Assembly (NCBI RefSeq): GCF_900112265.1
Contig: NZ_FOLO01000004.1
Coordinates: 122,683-186,682, forward strand
Reading direction: 5' to 3'
DNA from: Pseudoalteromonas denitrificans DSM 6059
GTDB lineage: Bacteria > Pseudomonadota > Gammaproteobacteria > Enterobacterales > Alteromonadaceae
DNA: 64,000 bases
Made by a program: the position numbers and the translations under genes. Below, in pieces: positions 56,085 through 64,000 of the stretch. Position 1 is the stretch's first letter. The number at the start of each line of letters is the position of its first letter. The notes beneath the pieces are model-generated. The model saw nothing but the letters and a program-made list of their open reading frames with translations, did no database searches and was not told the origin of the DNA.

Positions 56085-58142
56085 ATGATTTTTAAAGGTT
56101 CACCTTTCGTTAAAACAAGTTTTATTAGTTTACTGACCTTATCCCCTTTACCTTCAATAAGTGCACCAAGCCAAGAACCCCAAAGTAGTAGTCATTATCC
56201 AGCATCTTTTTTTTCACAATATCACCCACAAAATGCGTATGACATGGTAGACAGATTACCCGGGTTTTCTTTTGATGGTGGTTCTGATGAGCGTGGTTTT
56301 GGTGGTAATGCAGGTAATGTATTGATTGATGGAACCAGACCAACATCAAAATCGGGTGGTTTAAAAGGTGCTCTTATCCGTATTCCAGCCGAACAAGTTG
56401 AAAAGATTGAAATTTTACGAGGTGGCAAAGGTTCAAGTGAAACCGCAGGCCAATCAATTATTGCAAATATCATACGAAAATCAAATATTACAACTGGTAC
56501 TTGGGCTTTAAAACTCAGGCGTGCACCCGATAATGATTTACGACCGAATATTGAAGCTGCTTTCACCACACAACTCGACGGTTGGAATACAGCATTTGAC
56601 ACTGATATCGGTGGTTGGGTTGGTTATAGAACAGCAAAAGTGACCAATAAAAACAGTGAAAATATGCCTACACAAAGTGCAAATGAGATTTTAGATGAGA
56701 AAAATAATTGGCTTTATATTAATGGGCTAGGTGAAAAAAACTACCGAACTGGAAAACTAACCATTAATGGACGAATTGGTGGAGATAAATGGCAAGGAGA
56801 TACAACGCGAGACATATACCAAGTTTCTGCTTCAACTTCTCAACCTGACAAATTTTGGCAACTTAACGAAGATGAAATTGAAAACGAATTTGAATTTGGC
56901 ATTGACTGGCTAAGCATTACCGATAATTGGAAGTGGCATTTCCTTTCACTCGCTGTCATTAACGATGAAACATATGAAACTCACTTTTATAGCCAAGACT
57001 TTGTAACTGCCAATATTTACGATGAGCAATTCAAACAAGACAGGTTTAAAACTGAATACATCATTCGAAATACATATGGAAATGTAGGCAGTGATAAATT
57101 TAAACCTGAATATGGATTTGAATTTGCAAATAATAAGTTAGATACACAACTTGAAAACTTCGAGAATAATGTTGAAGTTGTACTTGATACAGCAAATGTT
57201 ATTGTTGAAGAGTTCAGAGGCGAAGCTTTTATTACTTTTGTATATACAAAAACAGATAAATTATCCTTTGAAGGTGGTTTAACTGCTGAAATGTCCCAAA
57301 TAAAAGTATCTGGAGATGCAAAGAATAAGCAAACATTTAAATTTTTAAAGCCTAGATTATCTGCAAATTATAATATCACCCCTTCCACTCAATTAAATTT
57401 TTTAGCAGAACATACTGTTGGACAGTTGAACTTCAATGATTTTGCGGCCAGTAACCAAGCTGCAGATGATCGCAGCACAGCAGGTAATCCCAACTTAGTG
57501 CCAGATCAAACAACTGAGCTCAGTACAACACTTGATTGGCGATTTAGTGAACGTGGTAGTTTAAAAGTCAAAACCTTCTATCGATGGCATAAAGATATTT
57601 TAGAAAATATTATTTTACCTTCTGATAATAACGTTCAAAGCCATGGTTTAGGTAATGCTGGTGATGCAACTTTTTGGGGATTCGAATCAAACATCAACTT
57701 ACCTTTAGATAAAATTCTCAATAATGGTTTACTAGATATTTCATATCAATATAATCGTTCCAAATTTTACGATGATATCATTCAGGCTGATCGTAAAGTC
57801 GATGACTACACACCTAAAGCACTCTCATTTCTACTAAGACAAGACTTAGTACAGTACAATTTTTCATGGGGTGTTGAATATTCTGGACATTATACAGATA
57901 CGTCTTATTTAGTAGATGAAATTCAAACCTTTAGTGGTAATAATCGCTTATTATTTTTTGTTGAAACAACTTATTTTACCGGTTTAAAAACACAACTTGA
58001 AATAGAGCACTTCAATACAGGTGAATATACACGCTCTAGGTATTTTTATGAAAATGATAGAAGTGGTAACTTTAATGGGAGCAAAATAGCCAAAAGAAAA
58101 CGAAAACCTGAGATAAAACTTTCTGTTTGGGGCACTTTTTAA
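56085..58142 (+). CDS. TonB-dependent outer-membrane receptor
   Basis: A 685-residue receptor. A weak signal peptide (to about ISA) is followed by a plug domain (~45-140; YDMVDRLPGFSFDGG, FGGNAGNVLIDGTRP, IPAEQVEKIEILRGG), then a 22-strand-type beta barrel ending in the C-terminal Phe (LSVWGTF). The plug resembles receptors whose substrates are unknown oligomers or siderophores; the ligand cannot be told. No TonB box is obvious and no neighbouring regulator or transporter gives a clue. Confidence 0.88.
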   Translation: MIFKGSPFVKTSFISLLTLSPLPSISAPSQEPQSSSHYPASFFSQYHPQNAYDMVDRLPGFSFDGGSDERGFGGNAGNVLIDGTRPTSKSGGLKGALIRIPAEQVEKIEILRGGKGSSETAGQSIIANIIRKSNITTGTWALKLRRAPDNDLRPNIEAAFTTQLDGWNTAFDTDIGGWVGYRTAKVTNKNSENMPTQSANEILDEKNNWLYINGLGEKNYRTGKLTINGRIGGDKWQGDTTRDIYQVSASTSQPDKFWQLNEDEIENEFEFGIDWLSITDNWKWHFLSLAVINDETYETHFYSQDFVTANIYDEQFKQDRFKTEYIIRNTYGNVGSDKFKPEYGFEFANNKLDTQLENFENNVEVVLDTANVIVEEFRGEAFITFVYTKTDKLSFEGGLTAEMSQIKVSGDAKNKQTFKFLKPRLSANYNITPSTQLNFLAEHTVGQLNFNDFAASNQAADDRSTAGNPNLVPDQTTELSTTLDWRFSERGSLKVKTFYRWHKDILENIILPSDNNVQSHGLGNAGDATFWGFESNINLPLDKILNNGLLDISYQYNRSKFYDDIIQADRKVDDYTPKALSFLLRQDLVQYNFSWGVEYSGHYTDTSYLVDEIQTFSGNNRLLFFVETTYFTGLKTQLEIEHFNTGEYTRSRYFYENDRSGNFNGSKIAKRKRKPEIKLSVWGTF

Positions 58143-58152
58143 TATGAAAAAT

Positions 58153-58175
58153 AAAAGCAGCTAACAGCTGCTTTT
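58153..58175. terminator. Bidirectional terminator after the TonB-dependent receptor
   Basis: AAAAGCAGCT / AGCTGCTTTT with loop AAC between convergent genes (receptor and pssA). Confidence 0.88.
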
Positions 58176-58211
58176 ACATAAAATATACTGAAATTTGAGA
58201 TTAATGACGGC

Positions 58212-59543
58212 TTAAATAAACCTCTTAAGAATAAAGTCACCCTTCACTCTTTTTATTTTCCCTAAAATCTTTTGAACTGGGGCAGGATAATCTTTCATTG
58301 TTTCTAATTCATCAAAGCTTGTTATTTGAGTGCAGTGTTTCAATACTTGTATTTTTTCATCTTCAATTGCACTTGCCAATGTTTTATTTGGGTCATCTAA
58401 TAAAATACCATTTTCTATGTCTAGACTCCAAGCTCTAGGATTCAGATTGTGACCAGATAATAAATGACGCTTTCCATCGGCACACACCCCTTTTAAATGA
58501 AAAGAATTGTCATTATCTTTCCACAAATACACTTCAAGTAAACCTTGTTTTAAATACTTATTCTGACTTTTTAAAAATTTTTGCAAAATTGTTTCATATA
58601 AATAAGGTAAACCTCCAATAGTATTAAAAGGTTTCTCTGGAGAAATATAAAAGTCATTTGCTGTTTTATCACCCACGACTATGGTCACTTTTTTACCATG
58701 TTTTAATAATTTTTTCAGTGAACGCATTAAGGGCGTAGGAAAATTAAAATAGGGTGTATACAGAACAAGCTCTTCTTTTGTCTGATCAAATAAATTTTTA
58801 ATCAATTTATTAAGATCATTCTTTCTGCGGCCAAAACCTAAAAATAACCTGGCAGTCAGTACACTTTTACTATTTCCACTTGATTGCTTGTATTTTGCTA
58901 TTTTTAAAGTGCGCATTAATTGCCTGTGCGCTAACTTTATTTGACCATAATCTGAGATTGGACGACTATCTAGCCTTGGAGTAGCTTGCGACACTAACAT
59001 GACCTCATTTAAAAATGTTTCAATACTGTCACATAAACCTTGCTGATTTAAAACAAAATATCTATCGAGCCTGTATCTCTCATGCTGTTGTAAATAGACA
59101 TCGTTAATACTTGCACCGCTATAAATTAAAGTATTATCAAAAACGAAACCTTTTAAATGTAAAACACCAAAAAGCTCTTTGGCCTTAATCGGCACACCAA
59201 ATACTTTAACGTTTGAGCTAAACTTTTCATTATATTCACAGTATAACTTAGCATTTCCTTCGCTTTTACTTTCACCAATTCTTCCACGCCGTGCTCTGTG
59301 GTAATCCACTAATACTGTCACTTTTAAACTTGGTTTATTTAAAGAGGCCTGGTGTAGTGCAGTTAAAACTTCTCGCCCGGCATCATCATCTTCAAGATAA
59401 AGTGCTGTGATTATGATTCTTTTTTCTGCTTTAGCTATATGATCCAATAATTGTGCTTTAAAGTCTCTTGCACTCGATAAAATGTTTACCGCATCAGCTT
59501 TTAATCCAAAAGCAGCTGTATTTTTCCAAAAATCATTACGCAC
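58212..59543 (-). CDS. pssA: Phosphatidylserine synthase (phospholipase D type)
   Basis: Makes phosphatidylserine from CDP-diacylglycerol and serine, the first step to phosphatidylethanolamine. The 443 residues align over the whole E. coli PssA (451). Two HKD motifs are present: HLKGFVFD at about 128 with SGASIND, and HLKGVCADG at about 350 with SGHNLNPRAW. Also matching are VDYHRARRGRIG and VGDKTANDFYI. The start codon is GTG with AAAGGG upstream. It is a monotopic membrane/ribosome-associated enzyme. Confidence 0.95.
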   Translation of the reverse strand: MRNDFWKNTAAFGLKADAVNILSSARDFKAQLLDHIAKAEKRIIITALYLEDDDAGREVLTALHQASLNKPSLKVTVLVDYHRARRGRIGESKSEGNAKLYCEYNEKFSSNVKVFGVPIKAKELFGVLHLKGFVFDNTLIYSGASINDVYLQQHERYRLDRYFVLNQQGLCDSIETFLNEVMLVSQATPRLDSRPISDYGQIKLAHRQLMRTLKIAKYKQSSGNSKSVLTARLFLGFGRRKNDLNKLIKNLFDQTKEELVLYTPYFNFPTPLMRSLKKLLKHGKKVTIVVGDKTANDFYISPEKPFNTIGGLPYLYETILQKFLKSQNKYLKQGLLEVYLWKDNDNSFHLKGVCADGKRHLLSGHNLNPRAWSLDIENGILLDDPNKTLASAIEDEKIQVLKHCTQITSFDELETMKDYPAPVQKILGKIKRVKGDFILKRFI

Positions 59544-59749
59544 TGACTGTACCCTTTTTGCAGGCTTAATTTATTAATGTTAAGAACATAGCAAAAATTA
59601 CCTCTAAGGTCATCGATTTAAGTCAACAAACCCGTCTAAACATATTATAAATTTAATTTTTGTATGCAAAATAATCAGATTAGTTTTTAAAACATACTTC
59701 ATGCTATGTACACTGATAGTCAAAGTAAGCATGCATATTAAAAACCTGA

Positions 59750-59771
59750 AACTTAATTAAACAATTAAGTT
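59750..59771. repeat. AT-rich 9-bp inverted repeat downstream of the reductase gene
   Basis: AACTTAATT / AATTAAGTT with a 4-base loop, in the 265-base gap between the reductase stop and the pssA start. It may be an operator for pssA; the base composition makes chance likely. Confidence 0.3.
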
Positions 59772-59808
59772 ATTTCTTCCAAGGTCTAAAGATAATTTTA
59801 AAGACCCT

Positions 59809-60840
59809 TTACTCTGAAATAATATTTACAATTTGCTTTCCCGTAAAACCACCATTGAGTTGTTTATGCAATGCTTCAGATACTTTGGTAGCTGAAAACT
59901 CAACCATATTTACTTCAGGTACTTTTACTGTATTTTTAGCAACACTTTCGAGTAATAGTTTACTCATAAAACTCATTTTTTGCTGTGCGCACAAACTATT
60001 TGCCAACCAAGCACCACTTAAAGAAACAATGCCAATATTAGGTGCTTTCCTATACATTAATTCATCTTCAAACTTTGGTAATGGCTTTAAACACGCTATA
60101 CGACCACAAAAGCGCATTAGTTCAATATTACGTATCGTAGAGTCACCCCCTACTGAGTCAAGAACAGCATCAAACCCTTGAGAACCTAGTTCACGGCTTA
60201 TTTTTTCATACAATTTATTGTCTGCATAATCAAAAACAACATCAGCTCCTAACTGTTTAACTAATTTGTGATTACGTTTTGATGCTGTTGTAAAAACATC
60301 TGCCCCTCGTGCTTTTGCAAATTGAATAGCAAATTGCCCTACTGCACCGGCTCCGGCCTCAATTAAAATAGAATCTCCTTGTTCTATTTTTAATTTCTCA
60401 AGTGCTATCAAAGCCGACATTCCAGCACAAGGCAAGGTAGCAGCTTTGCTTGCAGGTAAGTTATCAGGCACAGCGGAAACGGCATAATTTGGCACTTTAG
60501 CATATTCACTCAAAACGCCTTGTTCACCTAAGTTCGCATGCCACATTACACGCTCACCAACATTTGGAAAAACACCTTTATTAGCTTTGACCACAACTCC
60601 AACCGCATCTAAACCCAAAATGTGTGGGTATTGCCATTTATCAAAACCTGTTTTAGCAAAGTGACCATCTGCTGGGTTCAAACCAACATATTCAACTTTA
60701 ACGAGCAAATCATTATCACTGTAATCAGGCACAGGCAATTGCACGTCTGATAAGTACATGCGATCATTGGGGTTTTCCAGCACAATAGATCGCATTAGCA
60801 GCGGTATATTGTGTCGTTGTAATAAATCAATCTGAGGCAT
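59809..60840 (-). CDS. Medium-chain dehydrogenase/reductase (quinone oxidoreductase-like)
   Basis: A 343-residue enzyme with the GroES-like N-terminal domain (LVKVEYVGLNPADGHFAKTG; LGLDAVGVVV) and a Rossmann domain with GAGAVGQFAIQFAKARGADV binding NAD(P)H. It lacks the zinc-ligand Cys/His set of alcohol dehydrogenases, so a zinc-free quinone or enone reductase is more likely. GAG lies before the ATG at 60840; an internal ATG at residue 16 is less supported. It stands alone. Confidence 0.85.
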   Translation of the reverse strand: MPQIDLLQRHNIPLLMRSIVLENPNDRMYLSDVQLPVPDYSDNDLLVKVEYVGLNPADGHFAKTGFDKWQYPHILGLDAVGVVVKANKGVFPNVGERVMWHANLGEQGVLSEYAKVPNYAVSAVPDNLPASKAATLPCAGMSALIALEKLKIEQGDSILIEAGAGAVGQFAIQFAKARGADVFTTASKRNHKLVKQLGADVVFDYADNKLYEKISRELGSQGFDAVLDSVGGDSTIRNIELMRFCGRIACLKPLPKFEDELMYRKAPNIGIVSLSGAWLANSLCAQQKMSFMSKLLLESVAKNTVKVPEVNMVEFSATKVSEALHKQLNGGFTGKQIVNIISE

Positions 60841-61225
60841 TAATAAACTCTATTCATATTGGACTTTTAATGTCTAATTCTCACGACCATTAAACATTTC
60901 ATTTTCTTATTTAAGGCCATAACAAAAAAGTACGCGTATCAGCAACATTGTCTTGCACTATTAAAACACTCAGTCTGAGATCTCACAACCATAACACAGT
61001 ATTTTGTCGCTTTTCACACATGGTTTCTATTTCTAAAAATATAGTTTTACTTATGTAAAACTTTTATCAGGATTGCGCTGAGGTTGGTTATTACTTAATA
61101 AAAACTGTAAAGGAGTTCACTTTCACTATTGGCATTAAACCCAACTCGTTAATAATGAAGCTCCCCCATCTTGCTGAGTTACTTATAAAATGACATTTTG
61201 ACCAAAAAAGAACTTACAAATCTCT
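60841..61225. other. 385-bp intergenic region between the RND pump and reductase genes
   Basis: Both flanking genes are on the minus strand, so this holds the end of the pump transcript and the reductase promoter. I see no clear terminator or operator. An AAGGAG at about 61111 on the + strand is not followed by a usable start codon. Confidence 0.4.
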
Positions 61226-64000
61226 TTAATTTTTTATCCTGCCAGTTGTTATCACAATATAAAAAACAGGCGTAAATAATAATCCAAAAACCGTAACTCC
61301 TATCATGCCTGAAAATACCGCATTACCCATAGCATGGCGCATTTCAGCTCCGGCACCAGTTGCTAAAACGAGCGGAATAACACCAGCTGTAAAAGCAATT
61401 GAAGTCATGAGTATCGGACGTAGGCGCATGCGACATGCTGCAATTATGGCATCAAAATGTGATAACCCTTGCTGATTTTGATCTTTAGCAAATTCGACCA
61501 TTAAAATGGCATTCTTTGATGCTAGAGCAACTAGGACTATCAATGCAATTTGCGTAAAGATATTATTATCTGAACCAACCAGCCACACACCTAAAAGCGC
61601 TGAAAATATCGTCATTGGCACAATAAGAATAATAGCCAATGGTAAACGTAAACTTTCATATTGTGCAGCCAACACCATAAACACTAATAACACAACTAAC
61701 GGAAAAACATACACCATAGTATTACCTGCAAGTATCTGCTGGTAAGTGACGTCTGTCCACTCATAGCTAATATCTGCTGGTAAGGTATCAGCCAATATCA
61801 ACTCAATTGCTTGTTGTGCTTGATCCGAACTGTAACCAGGCGATGGACTGCCATTTAATTCTGCACTTGGGTAGCCGTTATAGTGCATAACACGATCAGG
61901 CCCAGTGGTTGGTGTCACGGTTAATACAGAACCAAGAGGCACCATTTCCCCCGCACGGTTTCGTACTTTTAAATTCAAAATTTGTGCAGGATCTTGACGA
62001 TAATCAGCATCAGCTTGCGCTTTAACCTGATAAGTTCGGCCAAATAAATTAAAATCGTTGACATACACAGAACCCAAATACACTTGTAATGTATTAAATA
62101 CTGCTTCCAGCGGGATCCCTTGGATCAAAGCTTGCTCACGATCAATATCAATATCCATTTGTGGCACCTGAATTCGAAAACTAGAGTACAACCCCATTAA
62201 TGCTGGCTCTTGGCGTGCTTTAGTTATAACACTTTGTAGCGCATTAAAAAGTGCTTCAAACCCTTTATTTCCACGATCTTCAATCTGCAGTTTAAAACCA
62301 CCTGTCGTGCCTAAACCTTGAATTGGAGGGGGTGGAAAAACCGCAACAAACGCTTCATCTATTGCAGCAAACCTCTGATTTAATTGCGCAGCAATGGCCA
62401 TGGCTGACTTACTCGCGTCCTGCCTATCTGAAAATGCATCCAATGGCGTAAATACGATTGCACTATTTGGACTATTGGTAAAACCATTCACAGATAAACC
62501 TGGAAATGAAACAGTATGAGCGACCCCTGGTACTTGTAATGCAATTTTTTCCATTTCTTGAACAACAGCTTGCGTACGATCTAAACTCGCAGCATCTGGT
62601 AACTGTGCAATTGCAACTAGATATTGCTTATCTTGAGATGGAATAAAGCCACCAGGTACAAGATCAAACAACTTAATAGTTCCGCTAAATAAAACAATAT
62701 ATGCCAGAATCATCACGGTACTCATACGCATTAATTTTTTAACGAGTTTTTGATAACCATTAGCACCTCGATCAAATATACGATTAAACGGAATAAACAA
62801 CCAACGACCAAATATTGCATTTAAAAAGCGAGTCAATTTATCCGGTTCGGTATTATGGGGTTTTAACAATAATGCTGATAAAGCAGGTGATAAAGTTAAT
62901 GAATTAAACGCAGAGATCACAGTTGAAATAGTAATTGTTAACGCAAATTGCTTATAAAACTGACCAGACAAGCCACTAATAAACGCTGTGGGAATAAATA
63001 CAGCACACAAAACTAAAGCAATCGCAATAATTGGACCTGTTACTTCATTCATTGCAACACGCGTAGCTTCTAATGGTGATAAACCTTGCTCAATATTACG
63101 CTCAACATTTTCTACAACTACAATTGCATCATCAACAACGATACCTATAGCTAATACCAAACCAAATAACGACAAGGTATTAATTGATACACCAAGCCAT
63201 TGCATTATTGCAAACGTGCCTATGAGTGAAATTGGCACCGCAATCAGTGGAATAATGGAAGCTCGCCAAGTTTGTAAAAACAATATAACGACAATAACAA
63301 CTAAAACAATGGCTTCCAGTAAAGTTGTGATTACAGCATCAATAGAATCACGAACAAAAATAGTTGGATCATAAACGATGTCATATTCAACTCCAGTTGG
63401 GAAATTTTTAGATAAAGTCGCCATAGTGTCACGGACTTGATCTGATAATTCTATCGCATTAGAACCTGGGCGTTGAAAAATCGGCATCGCTAAAGCTGGT
63501 TGACCATCTAACAAGGCTCTAAGAGCATATGAGTTCTGGCCTAACTCTAATCGTGCGACATCTTTTAACCGAGTTAATTGTCCTTGTTCACCAACTTTAA
63601 TAATTACTTGCTCAAATTCTTCAATGTTATTTAGTCGACCTTTTACATTTAACAAAATTTGAAATTGATTATCATTGGAAGTTGGCTGTGCGCCAAGACT
63701 ACCGGCGGCAACTTGCTGGTTTTGCGCACGTAATGCACTTACAACATCTGTCGCGGTTAATTCACGGGAAGCTAATGCGTCAGGATTAAGCCAAACACGC
63801 ATTGCATATTGCCCACCTCCAAATAATTTAACATCTCCAACACCATCTAAGCGCGCAATTTGGTCTTTAACATATAAATCTGCATAGTTAGATAAATAAG
63901 CAGTATCATGGGTTTTTTCTGGAGAATACAGATGCACAACCATAGTTAGATCAGGTGATGATTTTTCTGCAACCACACCTAAACGTTGTACTTCTTGAGG
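61226..64000 (-). CDS. AcrB-type RND multidrug efflux pump (partial, N-terminus beyond window)
   Basis: 924 residues are visible, and the frame continues to the window edge as PQEVQRLG before VVAEKSS, matching AcrB from about residue 118 on; the first ~115 residues lie outside. A proton-driven trimeric inner-membrane exporter. The pore domain, the TM4 aspartate pair in GIVVDDAIVVVENVERN, the second periplasmic domain and the last TM block ending near PVFYIVITTGR are present. The HAE1 subfamily with an FPPPPI stretch suggests drug or solvent efflux. The adaptor gene would lie upstream, outside. Confidence 0.95.
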   Translation of the reverse strand, partial: PQEVQRLGVVAEKSSPDLTMVVHLYSPEKTHDTAYLSNYADLYVKDQIARLDGVGDVKLFGGGQYAMRVWLNPDALASRELTATDVVSALRAQNQQVAAGSLGAQPTSNDNQFQILLNVKGRLNNIEEFEQVIIKVGEQGQLTRLKDVARLELGQNSYALRALLDGQPALAMPIFQRPGSNAIELSDQVRDTMATLSKNFPTGVEYDIVYDPTIFVRDSIDAVITTLLEAIVLVVIVVILFLQTWRASIIPLIAVPISLIGTFAIMQWLGVSINTLSLFGLVLAIGIVVDDAIVVVENVERNIEQGLSPLEATRVAMNEVTGPIIAIALVLCAVFIPTAFISGLSGQFYKQFALTITISTVISAFNSLTLSPALSALLLKPHNTEPDKLTRFLNAIFGRWLFIPFNRIFDRGANGYQKLVKKLMRMSTVMILAYIVLFSGTIKLFDLVPGGFIPSQDKQYLVAIAQLPDAASLDRTQAVVQEMEKIALQVPGVAHTVSFPGLSVNGFTNSPNSAIVFTPLDAFSDRQDASKSAMAIAAQLNQRFAAIDEAFVAVFPPPPIQGLGTTGGFKLQIEDRGNKGFEALFNALQSVITKARQEPALMGLYSSFRIQVPQMDIDIDREQALIQGIPLEAVFNTLQVYLGSVYVNDFNLFGRTYQVKAQADADYRQDPAQILNLKVRNRAGEMVPLGSVLTVTPTTGPDRVMHYNGYPSAELNGSPSPGYSSDQAQQAIELILADTLPADISYEWTDVTYQQILAGNTMVYVFPLVVLLVFMVLAAQYESLRLPLAIILIVPMTIFSALLGVWLVGSDNNIFTQIALIVLVALASKNAILMVEFAKDQNQQGLSHFDAIIAACRMRLRPILMTSIAFTAGVIPLVLATGAGAEMRHAMGNAVFSGMIGVTVFGLLFTPVFYIVITTGRIKN

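Noticed and set aside
61064..61195. Open plus-strand frame of 44 codons between the reductase and RND pump genes
   Set aside because: It has no start codon near the AAGGAG and no recognisable sequence; probably chance.
62988..63374. 128-codon plus-strand frame in the RND pump gene
   Set aside because: It is antisense to a conserved transmembrane region; Thr/Ile-rich shadow composition.

Overview
The window comes from a low-GC marine gammaproteobacterium, most likely of the Alteromonadales (Pseudoalteromonas/Colwellia type). The reasons are the E. coli-like order gltA <-> sdhCDAB-sucABCD, gammaproteobacterial CRP, FNR, ZapC, ProQ, Prc and AceK, the alteromonad-type small families DUF3718 and DUF2835, a large NAD-dependent glutamate dehydrogenase, and an AT-rich base composition. 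The order is inferred, not proven. I found no tRNA, rRNA, CRISPR array, insertion sequence or prophage.

Layout. 1-1.8 kb: the 5' part of a secreted collagen-like repeat protein (it runs off the left edge) behind a small lipoprotein gene. 2-4.5 kb: fnr and glnS, convergent. 4.6-12 kb: rmuC, a membrane-anchored coiled-coil protein, aceK, a LysR regulator, an unknown gene, icd and a DUF3718 secreted protein; AceK and its substrate Icd lie within 2 kb of each other. 12.5-19 kb: zapC, pyrD and NAD-glutamate dehydrogenase. 19.3-26.2 kb: an envelope cluster encoding a DUF1302 protein, a DUF1329 protein, a YCF48-like beta-propeller and an RND/MMPL exporter. 26.4-35.4 kb: DUF2835 gene, pepN, nhaC, prc, proQ, a 93-residue unknown, msrC and a small membrane protein. 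35.5-41.5 kb: a more accessory stretch with a GNAT acetyltransferase, an ABM-domain protein, a secreted-protein gene broken by one in-frame stop, a degenerate HNH-like protein in an operon with an atypical cysteinyl-tRNA synthetase, and a secreted metalloprotease. 41.9-54.2 kb: crp with a perfect CRP operator, then sucD, sucC, sucB (two lipoyl domains), sucA, sdhB, sdhA, sdhD, sdhC and the divergent gltA. 54.3-64 kb: csdA-csdE, a TonB-dependent receptor, pssA, a medium-chain reductase and the C-terminal part of an AcrB-type RND pump (runs off the right edge).

How it works together: the window is dominated by the TCA cycle (gltA, icd, sucABCD, sdhCDAB) and its branch control (aceK), plus glutamate entry to 2-oxoglutarate through NAD-GDH. 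Two global regulators of carbon and oxygen use, CRP and FNR, are also present.

The items most worth a second look are the DUF1302/DUF1329/YCF48/RND envelope cluster with its 18-bp upstream palindrome, the atypical CysS plus degenerate HNH-like partner, terminator hairpins sitting directly before cysS and pyrD, the interrupted secreted-protein gene, orphan terminators suggesting small transcripts, and the multi-family collagen repeats. None of these can be called a new system from sequence alone. All terminators and operators are read by eye from inverted repeats.
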